Shown one piece after another: positions 35,107 through 45,226 of a stretch of 64,000 bases of DNA. Each line of letters begins with the position of its first letter. Position 1 is the first letter of the stretch. Both the position numbers and the translations under genes were made by a program. The DNA is from Archivesica marissinica (taxonomy: Eukaryota; Mollusca; Bivalvia; Venerida; Vesicomyidae). The notes under the pieces are model-generated. The model saw only the letters and a program-made list of their open reading frames with translations. It was not told the DNA's origin and searched no databases. The DNA is taken from contig CM026395.1 in assembly GCA_014843695.1 (NCBI GenBank), positions 49,334,557 to 49,398,556 on the forward strand, in the 5' to 3' direction.

Positions 35107-35316
35107 GTCATGATAGCGTAGTGGTAGCGCGTTCGCTTCAGGTGCGAAAGGCAGAGTTCGAAAGGTTCGAGTCCCGCTGGAGCAGTTACGAGTGTGTCCA
35201 TTTAAATTCCACATTGCCCTTTTCTCTCTCCCTCGTGGCGATGAGGAATCAGGAATGAGCTCTCTCGAGTGATTAATATTAGTTGTAAGAACTTGTTTCG
35301 CAATCGAGCTAAAATA
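35107..35316 (+). mobile_element. SINE family B, full-length
   Basis: Head TCATGATAGCGTAGTGGTAG with an anticodon arm TTCGC-TTCAGGT-GCGAA (anticodon CAG, Leu-like), and box B GGTTCGAGTCCCGCTGG. The tail ends GAGCTAAAATA and runs directly into the CAGA array, so the microsatellite probably grew from the SINE's 3' tail. Confidence 0.88.
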
Positions 35317-35766
<450 letters not shown>

Positions 35767-36027
35767 CCGGGACAAAAACAACCTTCTGGCGTAAGTATCA
35801 TTTACCTATCGAGTTTCGGTCCACTAAGGGTTGTTGGTGAATAACTTGTAGTCAGTCTCTTTTACAGCACTGAAGTCGTTGTCAGTAGTTGTTGTTGTTG
35901 GGCCGGGGGCTTCACATTATTGGTGGGGGTGTCCTGCCCTATGAAAACCAAACCTGACTCTAATTAGAGACAGACCTGGCAAAACCATGAACCTACTGTA
36001 GACACATCTGACAAGACATTGAAACTA
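35767..36027. other. No feature seen within intron 2
   Basis: Short unique stretch between two arrays. Confidence 0.5.
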
Positions 36028-37562
36028 CATACCCCTACTCGAGACTGAAATGGTGAAAACCCCATCCCTACTTGATACTGAAATGGTGAAAACCCCACAC
36101 CTACTCGAGACTGAAATGGTGAAAACCCCACCCCTACTCGAGACTGAAATGGTGAAAACCCCATCCCTACTCGAGACTGAAATGGTGAAAACCCCATCCC
36201 TACTCGAGACTGAAATGGTGAAAACCCCATCCTCTACTCGAGACTGAAATGGTGAAAACCTCATCCCTACTCTAGACTGAAATGGTGAAAACCCCACCCC
36301 TACTTTAGACTGAAATGGTGAAAACACCACCCTTACTCGAGATTGAAATGGTGAAAACCCCTCACCTACTCTAGACTGAACTGGTGAAAACCCCACACCG
36401 ACTCTAGACTGAAATGGTGAAAACCCCATCCCTACTCGAGATTGAAATGGTGAAAACCACATCCCTACTCGAGACTGAAATGGTGAAAACCCCATCCCTA
36501 CTCGAGACTGAAATGGTGAAAACCCTATCCCTACTCTAGACTGAAATGGTGAAAACCCCACACCTACTCTAGACTGAAATGGTGAAAACCCCACCCCTAC
36601 TCTAGACTGAAATGGTGAAAACTCCACACCTACTCTAGACTGAAATGGTGAAAACCCCATCCCTACTCTAGACTGAACTGGTGAAAACCCCACACCTACT
36701 CTAGACTGAAATGGTGAAAACCCCACACCTACTCTAGACTGAAATGGTGAAAACCCCATCCCTACTCTAGAATGAAATGGTGAAAACCCCACACCTACTC
36801 TTAGAGTGAAATGGTGAAAACCCCACACCTACTCTAGACTGAAATGGTGAAAACCCCACCCCTACTCTAGACTGAAATGGTGAAAACCCCATCCCTACTC
36901 TAGACTGAAATGGTGAAAACCTCATCCTTACTCTAGACTGAAATGGTGAAAACCCCATCCCTACTCTAGACTGAACTGGTGAAAACCCCACACCTACTCT
37001 AGACTGAAATGGTGAAAACCCCACACCTACTCTAGACTGAAATGGTGAAAACCCCATCCCTACTCTAGAATGAAATGGTGAAAACCCCACACCTACTCTT
37101 AGACTGAAATGGTGAAAACCCCACACCTACTCTAGACTGAAATGGTGAAAACCCCACACCTACTCTAGACTGAAATGGTGAAAACCCCACACCTACTCTA
37201 GACTGAAATGGTGAAAACCCCATCCCTACTCTAGAATGAAATGGTGAAAACCCCACACCTACTCTTAGACTGAAATGGTGAAAACCCCACACCTACTCTA
37301 GACTGAAATGGTGAAAACCCCACACCTACTCTAGACTGAAATGGTGAAAACCCCATCCCTACTCTAGACTGAAATGGTGAAAACCCCAAACATACTCTAG
37401 ACTGAAATGGTGAAAACCCCACACCTACTCTAGACTGAAATGGTGAAAACCCCACACCTACTCTAGACTGAAATGGTGAAAACCCCACACCTGCTCTAGA
37501 CTGAAATCGTGAAAACCCCACACCTACTCTAGACTGAAATGGTGAAAACCCTACACTAGACT
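36028..37562. repeat. 33-bp minisatellite, about 46 units
   Basis: The unit is CACACCTACTCTAGACTGAA plus ATGGTGAAAACCC. Because 33 is a multiple of 3, the - strand reads as an 11-residue repeat (VGFSPFQSRVG) in frames of 75-267 codons. Frame-shifting one-base insertions (CTCTTAGA near 36799, 37098 and 37264) recur about every 165-300 bp, suggesting duplicated blocks. It lies on the antisense strand of an intron and is most simply non-coding. Confidence 0.95.
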
Positions 37563-37564
37563 GG

Positions 37565-38278
37565 TAATATACCGGTTGAGGCTGCAGTCGCACAACCACA
37601 GTAGCCCTTACTTAACAGGATCCCCCGGTCGGGTTGTTGGGTTATTTGTTGTTTCTGAGCTTGTTTGTTCAGGAATGGATTACCAACTTCAATGTTATCG
37701 GATAACGAAATGATCATGATTTGCTGCGTGGCATGGCGCACGCTCCCTGTGAGGCATTCTACATATCAGATAAAATATGACGTCACGTATAAAGAAATAA
37801 ACAATAACACGAGGTTTCTAGGAGTATTAGTGTATTGACATTGCGACACACTGTTAAAACTACGTTAATGTAAATGGTTCCATTTGTTATTCAATTTAGC
37901 TGTATGACAATGTCACGAGAAGACAACAACAGTTGGTTAACGAGCAAACTATTTGAGGATGCTATGTAAATGTGTGTATCCACCCCCTAGATATTTTAGA
38001 AAATGACAATTGAAGGCGTTATCTGACATCGTGTGTATTACACACACAATTTATATGGAAATACAGCATTATTCACTTAAGGATACATCTAGTATATCCT
38101 ATTGAAATCGTTGTAATACAAGGCGAGATATGTTTCATTTCCGCGAACTAAGCTTGCAAGTGTCATATAACTATAATGACATTTATACTTTTGCATATTA
38201 TTAATAGCAGCGATATTGCATTCCATATTTAGATACTAAACGTGTGTATTTCAACATGTGCAAATGGCGTGGATTTAT
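37565..38278. other. No feature seen within intron 2
   Basis: Unique DNA. A short palindrome, GTGTGTATTACACACAC, lies near 38031. Confidence 0.5.
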
Positions 38279-38467
38279 TCAGGTGCGAAAGGTCCGGAGA
38301 TCGAGCTCCGCTGGAGCCGTTACTTAGGCAAGGCATTTAAATTCCACGTTGCCTCTTCTCTCTCCCCCGTGGCGATGGATTCCATCAGGAATGAGGTCTC
38401 GAGAGTGATTAATATAAGTTGAAATAACTTGTTTCGCAATCGAGCTAAAATAAATTTGTATAAAACT
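38279..38467 (+). mobile_element. SINE family B, 5'-truncated
   Basis: Begins at TTCAGGTGCGAAAGGTCCGG inside the anticodon arm and ends AAATAAATTTGTATAAAAC. Confidence 0.87.
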
Positions 38468-38870
38468 GCAAATGGCGTACAATATGTGCAAATGGCATTA
38501 TGATACACATGACGATTGTCCTTACGAACTCGTCGAATTAGAGAATAGTAAAACAACTATGTCTAATTCTTTCAATGACAAAAGAGGTGCTATTCCACTG
38601 ATTGAAAGCAGTAGACTAACACATTTTATTCCCACTGTTCTACGTTTATGGTTCCCGGCCACATCGGTTTGAAATATTGTCAACGTCAATGACGTCATTT
38701 ATAACGTCGTCTATACGCCATTTAGCGCATGGTTTCATTGTTTTCTGTCGTCTAAAATAAAAACACTTTTCAGCCTAAAATAAAAAGGAAATGGTTCATT
38801 TACGTGAATGATAGAACATGAATATATATATTACATCTATATATCTATCGTTATCACTCAATCCACGGAT
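38468..38870. other. No feature seen within intron 2
   Basis: A 66-codon frame starting at 38472 has no recognised features. CGTCATTTATAACGTCG lies near 38693. Confidence 0.45.
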
Positions 38871-39106
38871 CGCAGGTTCGATCCCCCGTCTGACCCTAAT
38901 AAAATTAACAGTCTTTCAGATGGTATTTTAAGCCGAGGTCTCGTGTCGTAACTGTACACCGTGCACGTAAAAGAACCAGAGCAGACACTGGAATGTGTCT
39001 CTGTCTGTATCATTACACTATCCTCCAAAATCTAAAATGACCAATCTGTTCAGGAGGCGTCGCTCATGGGCAACCGGTAGCGACGATAAATAAACGTAAA
39101 ACACAC
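38871..39106 (+). mobile_element. SINE family C, 5'-truncated
   Basis: Starts within the head, ATCCACGGATCGCAGGTTCG, and runs through TCCCCCGTCTGACCC to the tail CGATAAATAAACGTAAAACA. Confidence 0.88.
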
Positions 39107-39765
39107 GCGTTATCACTCGTGACTGGCGCCGCTAATATTGCTCTCAAAGTTCATTCAATGAAATATAATAGATACCTACACAGAAGCATATTATCTGTGT
39201 ATCGCAAACGTCAATTAGGTAATGGCAAAATAACCAATTAGCAAACTGTGTAGGATGCAGACACTACTAGTGTAAGACAGTTAGACATTTGAAATAAAGC
39301 CAAATCAATAACATCACACGATTGGTAAAATGTCTAGAGGACAAAAAATGAAATTGCAAGAAATCTCCCGAGTTAATCAGTCTCTAATACGGTAAATTCG
39401 GCTACAAATTCGATCAGCATCAAGAATATTGTGATGAAAACTATGACGTCAATCATCAATCTTCGCATTCAACAAGGCGTTAAGTCTTTATAGGAACTGC
39501 AAATACACTTCCATTGAGAAACTCCGTAACTGATTAGTCGTGTACGATGCAAATGAGTCGTACTTATTGGTCAATTTGATGGGATTGGTAAAGATTGAAA
39601 AGGCCGTTAGTGTCGCCATTTGTCGTCGGAACAGAGAGCATTATGGGAAATCAGAAACCGGAATCATGTTCTGATTTGTTCCCAAATTCGAATAATTGCC
39701 TAGAACAGGTGAGCACACTCTAAAACTACGAAAAATAAAGAAAACAATTCGCATAAGTATATACT
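39107..39765. other. No feature seen within intron 2
   Basis: Unique DNA with no reading frame or repeat of note. Confidence 0.5.
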
Positions 39766-40006
39766 GGCTGTCCGATTAGCGCAGTGGTTAGAGCGCTCGC
39801 TTCTCACTAATGCAACACGGGTTCGATCCTCGGACCGGGAAGTATGTGAGATGGTACGGTGGTCGCCAGATCGGACAGGTGGGTTTTCTCCGGGTACTCC
39901 GGTCCCCCAACACACACACGAATGACCGCATACGCTTTCATCCGCGGCAACGAGAGTGATTAATATAAGTTATTAAAACTTGCTTCGCAGTCGTTGTAAA
40001 ATAAAT
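39766..40006 (+). mobile_element. SINE family A, full-length, best-preserved head
   Basis: The head GTCCGATTAGCGCAGTGG pairs GTCCGA with TCGGAC as an acceptor stem, and box B is a clean GGTTCGATCC. The body runs GGTACGGTGGTCGCCAGATC and the tail ends GTTGTAAAATAAATA. It is not a true tRNA gene because the anticodon stem does not close and the body continues. Confidence 0.9.
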
Positions 40007-40110
40007 AGTCTAAACTAAGTTTAACATACAGCGGTGAGAAGCAAATGTTTTGAAGCCAATGACCGTAACTATTATGCCACGAGGAGGTCCTCAAATAAGA
40101 TTTGTTTTTT

Positions 40111-40352
40111 AAACTTTATTTTAACAACGATTGCGAAGTAAGTTTTAACAACTTATATTAATAACTCTCGTTGACGCAGATGAAAGCGTAAATGTGGTCA
40201 TTCGTGTGGGAGGAAACCAGAGTACCCGGAGAAAACTCACCTGTCCGATCTGGCGACCACCTTACCATATCACATACTTGCCTGTCCGAGGATCGAACCC
40301 GGGTTACATTGATGAGAAGCGAGCGCTAACCACTACGCTAATCGGACAGCCT
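40111..40352 (-). mobile_element. SINE family A, full-length (reverse)
   Basis: Tail AACGATTGCGAAGTAAGTTT to head TACGCTAATCGGACAGCC. Only about 100 bp separates it from the forward copy at 39766-40006, so the pair can form a long intronic hairpin. Confidence 0.9.
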
Positions 40353-40904
40353 AATAAGATACTAAGCCCGTGTGTGACATGATTACTCTATACCATGTTT
40401 ACTAAGTTATCTACATCATCGTAAGCTTTGTAAACATCACTGTGTGAAGGTAATTGCATTAGCGGCCTTAATGTCGGGTTGCTCCTGGATTTAAATACAG
40501 TTCTATTATTTGTTAACTCTCTGACAATTTGCAGATTGTGATTTTCACACCATTCTACACGTACCGACATACTAATTCTGCTTCGCCCACATATTATAAC
40601 AACTAATAGAGCCAATAAATGCCTTCCCATAAAATGTGTACCCATTTAGCCTTTACTGTTAAACCTGAAATAGTGACATTAAAACTGGAATGTCTAATGC
40701 CAGTATCAAATGAGTTATAAAGGTATGTTTGCGACAAGAAAACGATGTTTTATTAGGATGCCCATGGCAACCGTTGAGAAGCTTTTTCATACCATTGAAC
40801 AAATTCAATACTTCTCAGAAATAAATGTACCGTTTCAGTTGTACGTAATATCGTAAGTCAATACTTAATAAGGATTGTGCATCTGCTACATTTTCTATTT
40901 CCAG
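40353..40904. other. Intron 2 end, no other feature
   Basis: Unique sequence ending in the splice acceptor CATTTTCTATTTCCAG. A short - strand frame here has no support. Confidence 0.55.
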
Positions 40905-41097
40905 GCAACATTAGATGAACCTTCAGAATACGAGATTGATGCGTACTTGATAGTGTATTCCTGCGCCGATAGGAACTCTTTTCGGGCGGCGAGCCAAATA
41001 CTAAAGCGGTTGAAGGAGGAAGACGGAAGTAGTAAGACGGTGATGATTGTCGCGAATAAAGTAGATCTTGCAAGAAAACGACATGTGAATTACGATG
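40905..41097 (+). CDS. RGK-family small GTPase, coding exon 3 (residues 264-328)
   Basis: This 193-nt exon follows acceptor TTTCTATTTCCAG in phase 0 and ends GATG|GTACGT in phase 1. It encodes the middle of the G domain: DAYLIVYSCADRNSF at 275-289, matching the DAYLIVYS core of RGK proteins, and the guanine-binding G4 motif NKVD at 314-317. R320 sits where Gem has R196 and Rem has R200, one of the CaV-beta contact residues. A SINE begins about 10 nt after the donor, and reading past the donor meets TAG at once. Confidence 0.93.
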
Positions 41098-41106
41098 GTA
41101 CGTATT

Positions 41107-41343
41107 AGAGATCACAGGTTCGATCCCCCGCCTGACCCTAATAAAATTAACAGTCTTTCATGTGGGACGTTAAACCGAGGTCTCGTGTCGGTTCTGTACA
41201 CCGTGCACATAAAAGAACCAGAAGAGACTCTGGAACGGGTCTCTGTCTGTATGATTGCACTATCCTCCAAATATCTAAAATGACTAATATCTTCAGGATA
41301 CGTCGCACATATGGGCAACGGGTAGCAACGATAAATAAACGTA
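41107..41343 (+). mobile_element. SINE family C, 5'-truncated, next to the exon 3 donor
   Basis: Begins AGAGATCACAGGTTCGATCC, in the second half of the tRNA head, and runs to GGGTAGCAACGATAAATAAA. It starts about 10 nt after the exon boundary, leaving the donor GTACGT just outside the insertion. Confidence 0.9.
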
Positions 41344-41559
41344 TACAAAATGGTACTTCTACCATTAGGCATATAATTGTCGTTAGTTTATGCCAATTTC
41401 ATTTTACCTCGATTTCGGAATACGTTCTAGAGACCACATCCCTAATGGAAACCATCGCCGTGTGGAAGAGATAAGAGGCAATGTGGTTTTAAGTGTATCC
41501 CCTAGCCGTTATTTGTTTGTAACAGCTTAGGTCATATGGCGATTTTCCAGCTATTATTG

Positions 41560-41729
41560 GTGAGGAAGCTATCCATGTGGCCTACAGATGGTCGGTGGTT
41601 CTATCCGGGTGTCCGACTACGCCTTAATACTGCTCGGAGTAAGTAAATAATCCGAGCAGTATTACGGCGTAGTCGGACACCCGGATAGAACCACCGACCA
41701 TCTGTAGGTCAAATGGATAGCTTCCTCAC
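41560..41729. repeat. 79-bp inverted repeat with 12-nt loop (SINE E fold-back)
   Basis: Arms 41560-41638 and 41651-41729 match at 76 of 79 positions. The loop is GTAAGTAAATAA. The arm sequence (GGTCGGTGGTTCTATCCGGG, GTCCGACTACGCC) is the body of SINE family E, also seen forward at 48846-49117. The rest of a reverse SINE E follows to about 41850 (GGATTCGAACCCGCAGCGAT, CTCGGCCACTGAGATATCCC). Confidence 0.93.
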
Positions 41730-41849
41730 ATGAAATAATTCGCGACTCTCAGTGGGATTCGAACCCGCAGCGATGAGAGGCGAGTGATTTGAAATCAACG
41801 ACCTGCCGCTCGGCCACTGAGATATCCCATCCCTCCCCCACCCCCTAAC

Positions 41850-42382
41850 GACTCATCACCGTGGTTCTGGTGAGGTCTAGATCACACTCACTCATTTACT
41901 AGGCGAATACGAATTACACAACGCAGCGTTTGTTTTCTGATAATATGGGGTTCAAATTCGTGCATCGTGAGCGTTATTCTGTATTTTATTTCTATTTATT
42001 AACAGTTAAATTACGAAATCATATTTGTATTTCAGTTATTTAGGGGAAAATAAAACATGGTTTGGAGTTCTGTCGTGTCGGAATTAACCGCACAGACCGA
42101 ATGCCTAAGTAGTAAATGCCCGTGCTCAGAACGACAAACCATGTTTTATTCGACTATAAATAGCCCAGATACAAATATTATTTCGATTACAACATGACCA
42201 AACTATACTATCTAGAAAGCGCAAAAATAGTAAAATTGTGTTTTTGATTAGATTCTCAAGCTCTATAAGGATATACATACTATGCCTGGAGCAGTAAAAG
42301 CTTGATAAAGGCTTACCATAATCTGCTATCTTTAGTTGGTAGTCAAATTGGATGTTAAAGCAATAGTTTCTTTGTTGACACA
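41850..42382. other. No clear feature within intron 3
   Basis: AATAAAACATGGTTT at 42048 and its reverse AAACCATGTTTTATT at 42136 form a weak 15-bp inverted repeat. The 90-codon - strand frame at 42126-42398 shows no known domain. Confidence 0.45.
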
Positions 42383-42431
42383 ATTTTAATGCCAGCATAG
42401 TTGTACGGTTGTGAAATGTGGGGATTTATAG
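42383..42431 (+). repeat. Left arm of a 49-bp inverted repeat in intron 3
   Basis: ATTTTAATGCCAGCATAGTT through GTACGGTTGTGAAATGTGGG pairs with 43135-43183, with about six mismatches. About 700 bp, including SINE D, lies between. The arms may be the ends of a DNA transposon or a decayed fold-back element. Confidence 0.75.
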
Positions 42432-42850
42432 TAATATAAAATACAGAGAGGTAGATACATATATATCGCAGATTCGATTGTATACAAATATCGACTGAAA
42501 TGTAGTCAGTGTTTTGGGGTAATATATTTTATATTTACTATATTTATATTATTATTTATGAGGATTTCCCTACAGATGGCCTTATTTTACAACATGACGC
42601 AACTGCTTATGCTAGTGTGAACGCATACTAGTTCTGTAGTAACAACAGACAAAACAAATTCAATAGAGCATTCTAGTTATAATTAACTGTTTATGATTGT
42701 CAGAAGATAGCGAACATACAAAAATGCATACCACGGAGGAATATGAAACACAAGCAGTCGATATAAAGTGAATTATTCCACTGTTTCAAGACAGTGAAAG
42801 ATCCATTGCAGCAATTTCTTTCTCTGCAAATCTGTGTTAATAAATATAAT

Positions 42851-43085
42851 ACCGTCTCCGTGGCCTAGTGGTTAAGGCGTCCGCCTACGGAGCGGGAGGT
42901 CTCGAATGTTCGAATCTCGTCAGGGGTTCGCGTTCTGATATGGCCGGTTGGTGAGCCGCCAGCTAGATAAATAATGGTTACCGATTGCCTACCAGTCTGG
43001 CTCCTGATATACAAGCATAGGATTCGGGAAGTACAGAAATGGCTGGACCTTTAAATAGGGGTGACACTATAATAAACAAACACTT
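42851..43085 (+). mobile_element. SINE family D (tRNA-Arg-like)
   Basis: Head CCGTCTCCGTGGCCTAGTGG, anticodon arm CCGC-CTACGGA-GCGG (anticodon ACG, Arg-like), and box B ATGTTCGAATCTCGTC. The body is unlike the other families, with GGTTACCGATTGCCTACCAG, and the tail is ACTTTACTTTACTT. A scrap of the same head is at 9352. Confidence 0.75.
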
Positions 43086-43134
43086 TACTTTACTTATAAT
43101 AAATTATGTATATTAAATAAACAATGAACGGATA

Positions 43135-43183
43135 TTATAAATCCCCACATCTAACAACCGTACAACTATACTAGCATTAAAAC
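43135..43183 (-). repeat. Right arm of the 49-bp inverted repeat in intron 3
   Basis: CCCCACATCTAACAACCGTA then CAACTATACTAGCATTAAAA is the reverse complement of 42383-42431 with scattered changes. Confidence 0.75.
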
Positions 43184-43207
43184 GGATAGCGAAGTTTTAC
43201 ATTTACT

Positions 43208-43432
43208 TTAAACTTTATTTATTTTAACAACTTATATTAATCACTCTCATTGGTGCGGATGAAATCGTATATGTGGTCATTCGTGTAGGAGGAAACCGGA
43301 GTACCCGGAGAATACCCACCTGTCCGATCTGGCGACCATCATACCATCTCACATACTTCCCGGTCCGAGGATCGAACCCGGGTTGTATTGGTGAGAAGCG
43401 GGTGCGATAACCACTGCGCTAATCGGACAGCC
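43208..43432 (-). mobile_element. SINE family A (reverse), tail shortened
   Basis: The GCGAAGCAAG part of the tail is deleted (ATTTTAACAACTTATATTAA follows directly). The head ends CTGCGCTAATCGGACAGCC. It lies about 120 bp before the exon 4 acceptor. Confidence 0.88.
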
Positions 43433-43555
43433 ACTATTGCGGCACATTCACTATTACACTCGTGTCGTGCACATACCGGCGTCCATACATTGCTTGGGCA
43501 ATGCAGTGTGCCTGCCTGTTCAGTTGTGATATACAATTCTCCTTGTTCATTTCAG

Positions 43556-43818
43556 ATGGTAGAAATCTGGCTAACTCATATAATTGCAAGTATATCGAAA
43601 CATCTGCTGCATTGAATCACAACGTTGATGAACTTTTGGCGGGAGTTCTCAGTCAAATACGACTGAAACAATATGGAGACTATCTAAGAGACACTGCGAT
43701 TGGTCAAAAGAAACAACGTCATCAGAAAGGCTTGACAGGTGCTCTTAAAACGGCATTTCGTGGCGTTTTCGGAAAGAAACAGAAAGTTTCAAGCTGTGAG
43801 AATTTGTACGAAGTCTGA
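43556..43818 (+). CDS. RGK-family small GTPase, coding exon 4 (residues 328-414, stop)
   Basis: Terminal exon after acceptor CCTTGTTCATTTCAG, entered in phase 1. It carries G5 motif ETSA at 342-345 in YIETSAALNHNVDEL. L347 and H349 align with Gem V223/H225 and Rem L227/H229, the CaV-beta binding residues. A basic C-terminal extension (KKQRHQKG at 379-386, with FRGVFGKKQK further on) fits the lipid- and calmodulin-binding tail of RGK proteins. The protein ends CENLYEV. The family's closing motif is CxxLxxL, so the last Leu is Val here. There is no prenylation CAAX box, as expected. Stop TGA at 43816-43818. Confidence 0.95.
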
Positions 43819-44630
43819 GACTAAGAAACATTACATGGTCATATATTGGACCTCACATAGGTTATTAATGTGGGCGACGACTTCTCATCAGATCGAATGA
43901 TTCATTACACGGGAGGCAATCACGTGACTTTATATGATTTTTATATTATGTTTATTTATCGCGTCCCCTTGTTAATTGGGGCGACGCATCAATTAGTATA
44001 ATTATTAGTCAATTTATTTTTTGGATCATAGTGCAAGATACAGAAGATGCTCCAATTCCAGAAGCAACACTGATTCTTTTTCATGGCCTGTATAAGCACC
44101 GATACACGATACCGCGGTTTATAATCCCATCTGAAAGACAGTTAATATTAATAGGGTCAGACGAGGGATCGAGTCGCAGTTCAACATGTTAATCACTTGC
44201 CAACTGACCTGGCTATTCTTTGTATCAGTACCATGACGTCACGTGATTGCACCTGCCCCCCTCTCCTGTGCATTAATAGTTAATAAGCATTGTGTCAATT
44301 CAGTATCATCTCGCATTCGGATGGAAGCCATCTTTAAATATAACTACCATTCACGTGACTGTGCCAAGCATCATTACGATGTAATGACGTCACTTTAGAA
44401 TCGATATTTCCTGGTCACATAACATGTCGCAAATTATCCAATAGCAAATGTTCCGGTGCAGAACCAATGACATGCTGCTTATTTATAGATATTGTAGTAG
44501 TAGTATTGGTATAATGATGTCCTTGTCAGTATTAGTCTGATATGTCCAACAACATCTCTCCGTGCTAATAGCCAGAGTAGTGATGCTAGTAAACCTGCCA
44601 TCTGTGGGATGCAAGGGACGTAATTCGTAG
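43819..44630 (+). other. 3' flank / presumed 3' UTR of the RGK gene
   Basis: No AATAAA or ATTAAA is visible on the + strand until 45453, inside a MITE, so the true poly(A) site is either a variant signal or that one. A diverged reverse SINE C lies at 43945-44215. Two GACGTCAC strings occur, at 44235 and 44387. Confidence 0.4.
43945..44215 (-). mobile_element. SINE family C (reverse), strongly diverged
   Basis: GTTTATTTATCGCGTCCCCT, then GATCATAGTGCAAGATACAG, CTGAAAGACAGTTAATATTA and GGGTCAGACGAGGGATCGA. Order and content follow family C, but it is older than the other copies. It may form part of the RGK 3' UTR. Confidence 0.7.
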
Positions 44631-44780
44631 TTCGATTGCGAAACAAGTTCATACAACGTATATTAATCACTCTCGAGACCTCATTCCTGATGGAATCCAT
44701 CGCCAATAGGGAGAGATGAGGGGCAATCATGTGGAATTTAAATGCCTTGCCTAAGGGCAAAATCGTAACGGCTACAGTTG
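44631..44780 (-). mobile_element. SINE family B (reverse), head missing
   Basis: TTCGATTGCGAAACAAGTTC to CTAAGGGCAAAATCGTAACG. The tRNA-like head is absent. Confidence 0.85.
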
Positions 44781-44994
44781 CTCTTTCACGACTATTTTGT
44801 TGTTGATAGTGCAGGAACTAGATTCACCATATTTGTTACTGGAGGTGGGGCCTTCCTGACCAAGTCGTTCGCTTCAAATTACATGCCACTTACTTTATAT
44901 AAATCGGGTAAGTAAAATCAGCATTATTATAATGCTTATAGTAAATATGAAATACAAAGTCGTGTTTGTATGGGTAGATAGGGGCATCCGTCGT

Positions 44995-45215
44995 CGAATG
45001 ATTACCATTACGGCCGTTGAAATTCAAATCACGCCTCTCGCCGCTCTATGTTAGAATCCCTCTTGGATGCCGAATTATTTCAGGAAGGCTTGTGGAAGGG
45101 TCTACCAAGTGCCCTGTCGTGTCTGACATACTGCTCAGAAGGGCACTTAGGGCCTTGCCCCATCAATAGTAGCCAGAGAGTCGACATGTAACCTAAGCTG
45201 TTGATAACAGTTGCT
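44995..45215 (+). mobile_element. SINE family E, diverged
   Basis: Head GGCATCCGTCGTCGAATGAT, then TGTTAGAATCCCTCTTGGAT, TGTCTGACATACTGCTCAGA and AGAGAGTCGACATG. The body carries TAAGCTGTTG, as at 49076-49085. Confidence 0.6.
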
Positions 45216-45226
45216 GACAACATTAA

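Larger units (their letters stand above)
41098..43555 (+). other. Intron 3 of the RGK gene (2458 bp, phase 1)
   Basis: Bounded by GTACGT and CTTGTTCATTTCAG. It contains SINEs C, E, D and A, a 79-bp near-perfect hairpin and a second inverted repeat, so much of the intron can fold. Confidence 0.88.

Noticed and set aside
36025..37599. Antisense VGFSPFQSRVG repeat protein
   Set aside because: Intronic, antisense, broken by one-base slips, and explained by the 33-bp unit length.
39766..39840. True tRNA genes (also 35107, 42851, 63740, 12300-12369)
   Set aside because: Box A and B are present, but each is followed by a repeated SINE body and the cloverleaf is imperfect. Several copies of each occur in the window.
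40388..40645. Small - strand gene of 85 codons (also 42126-42398, 38472-38672, 30531-30716, 8235-8562)
   Set aside because: Isolated short frames with no recognisable motif, repeat or exon context.
44232..44395. cAMP-response elements (GACGTCAC) as regulators of the RGK gene
   Set aside because: Two short strings downstream of the gene. Similar strings occur elsewhere in the window by chance.
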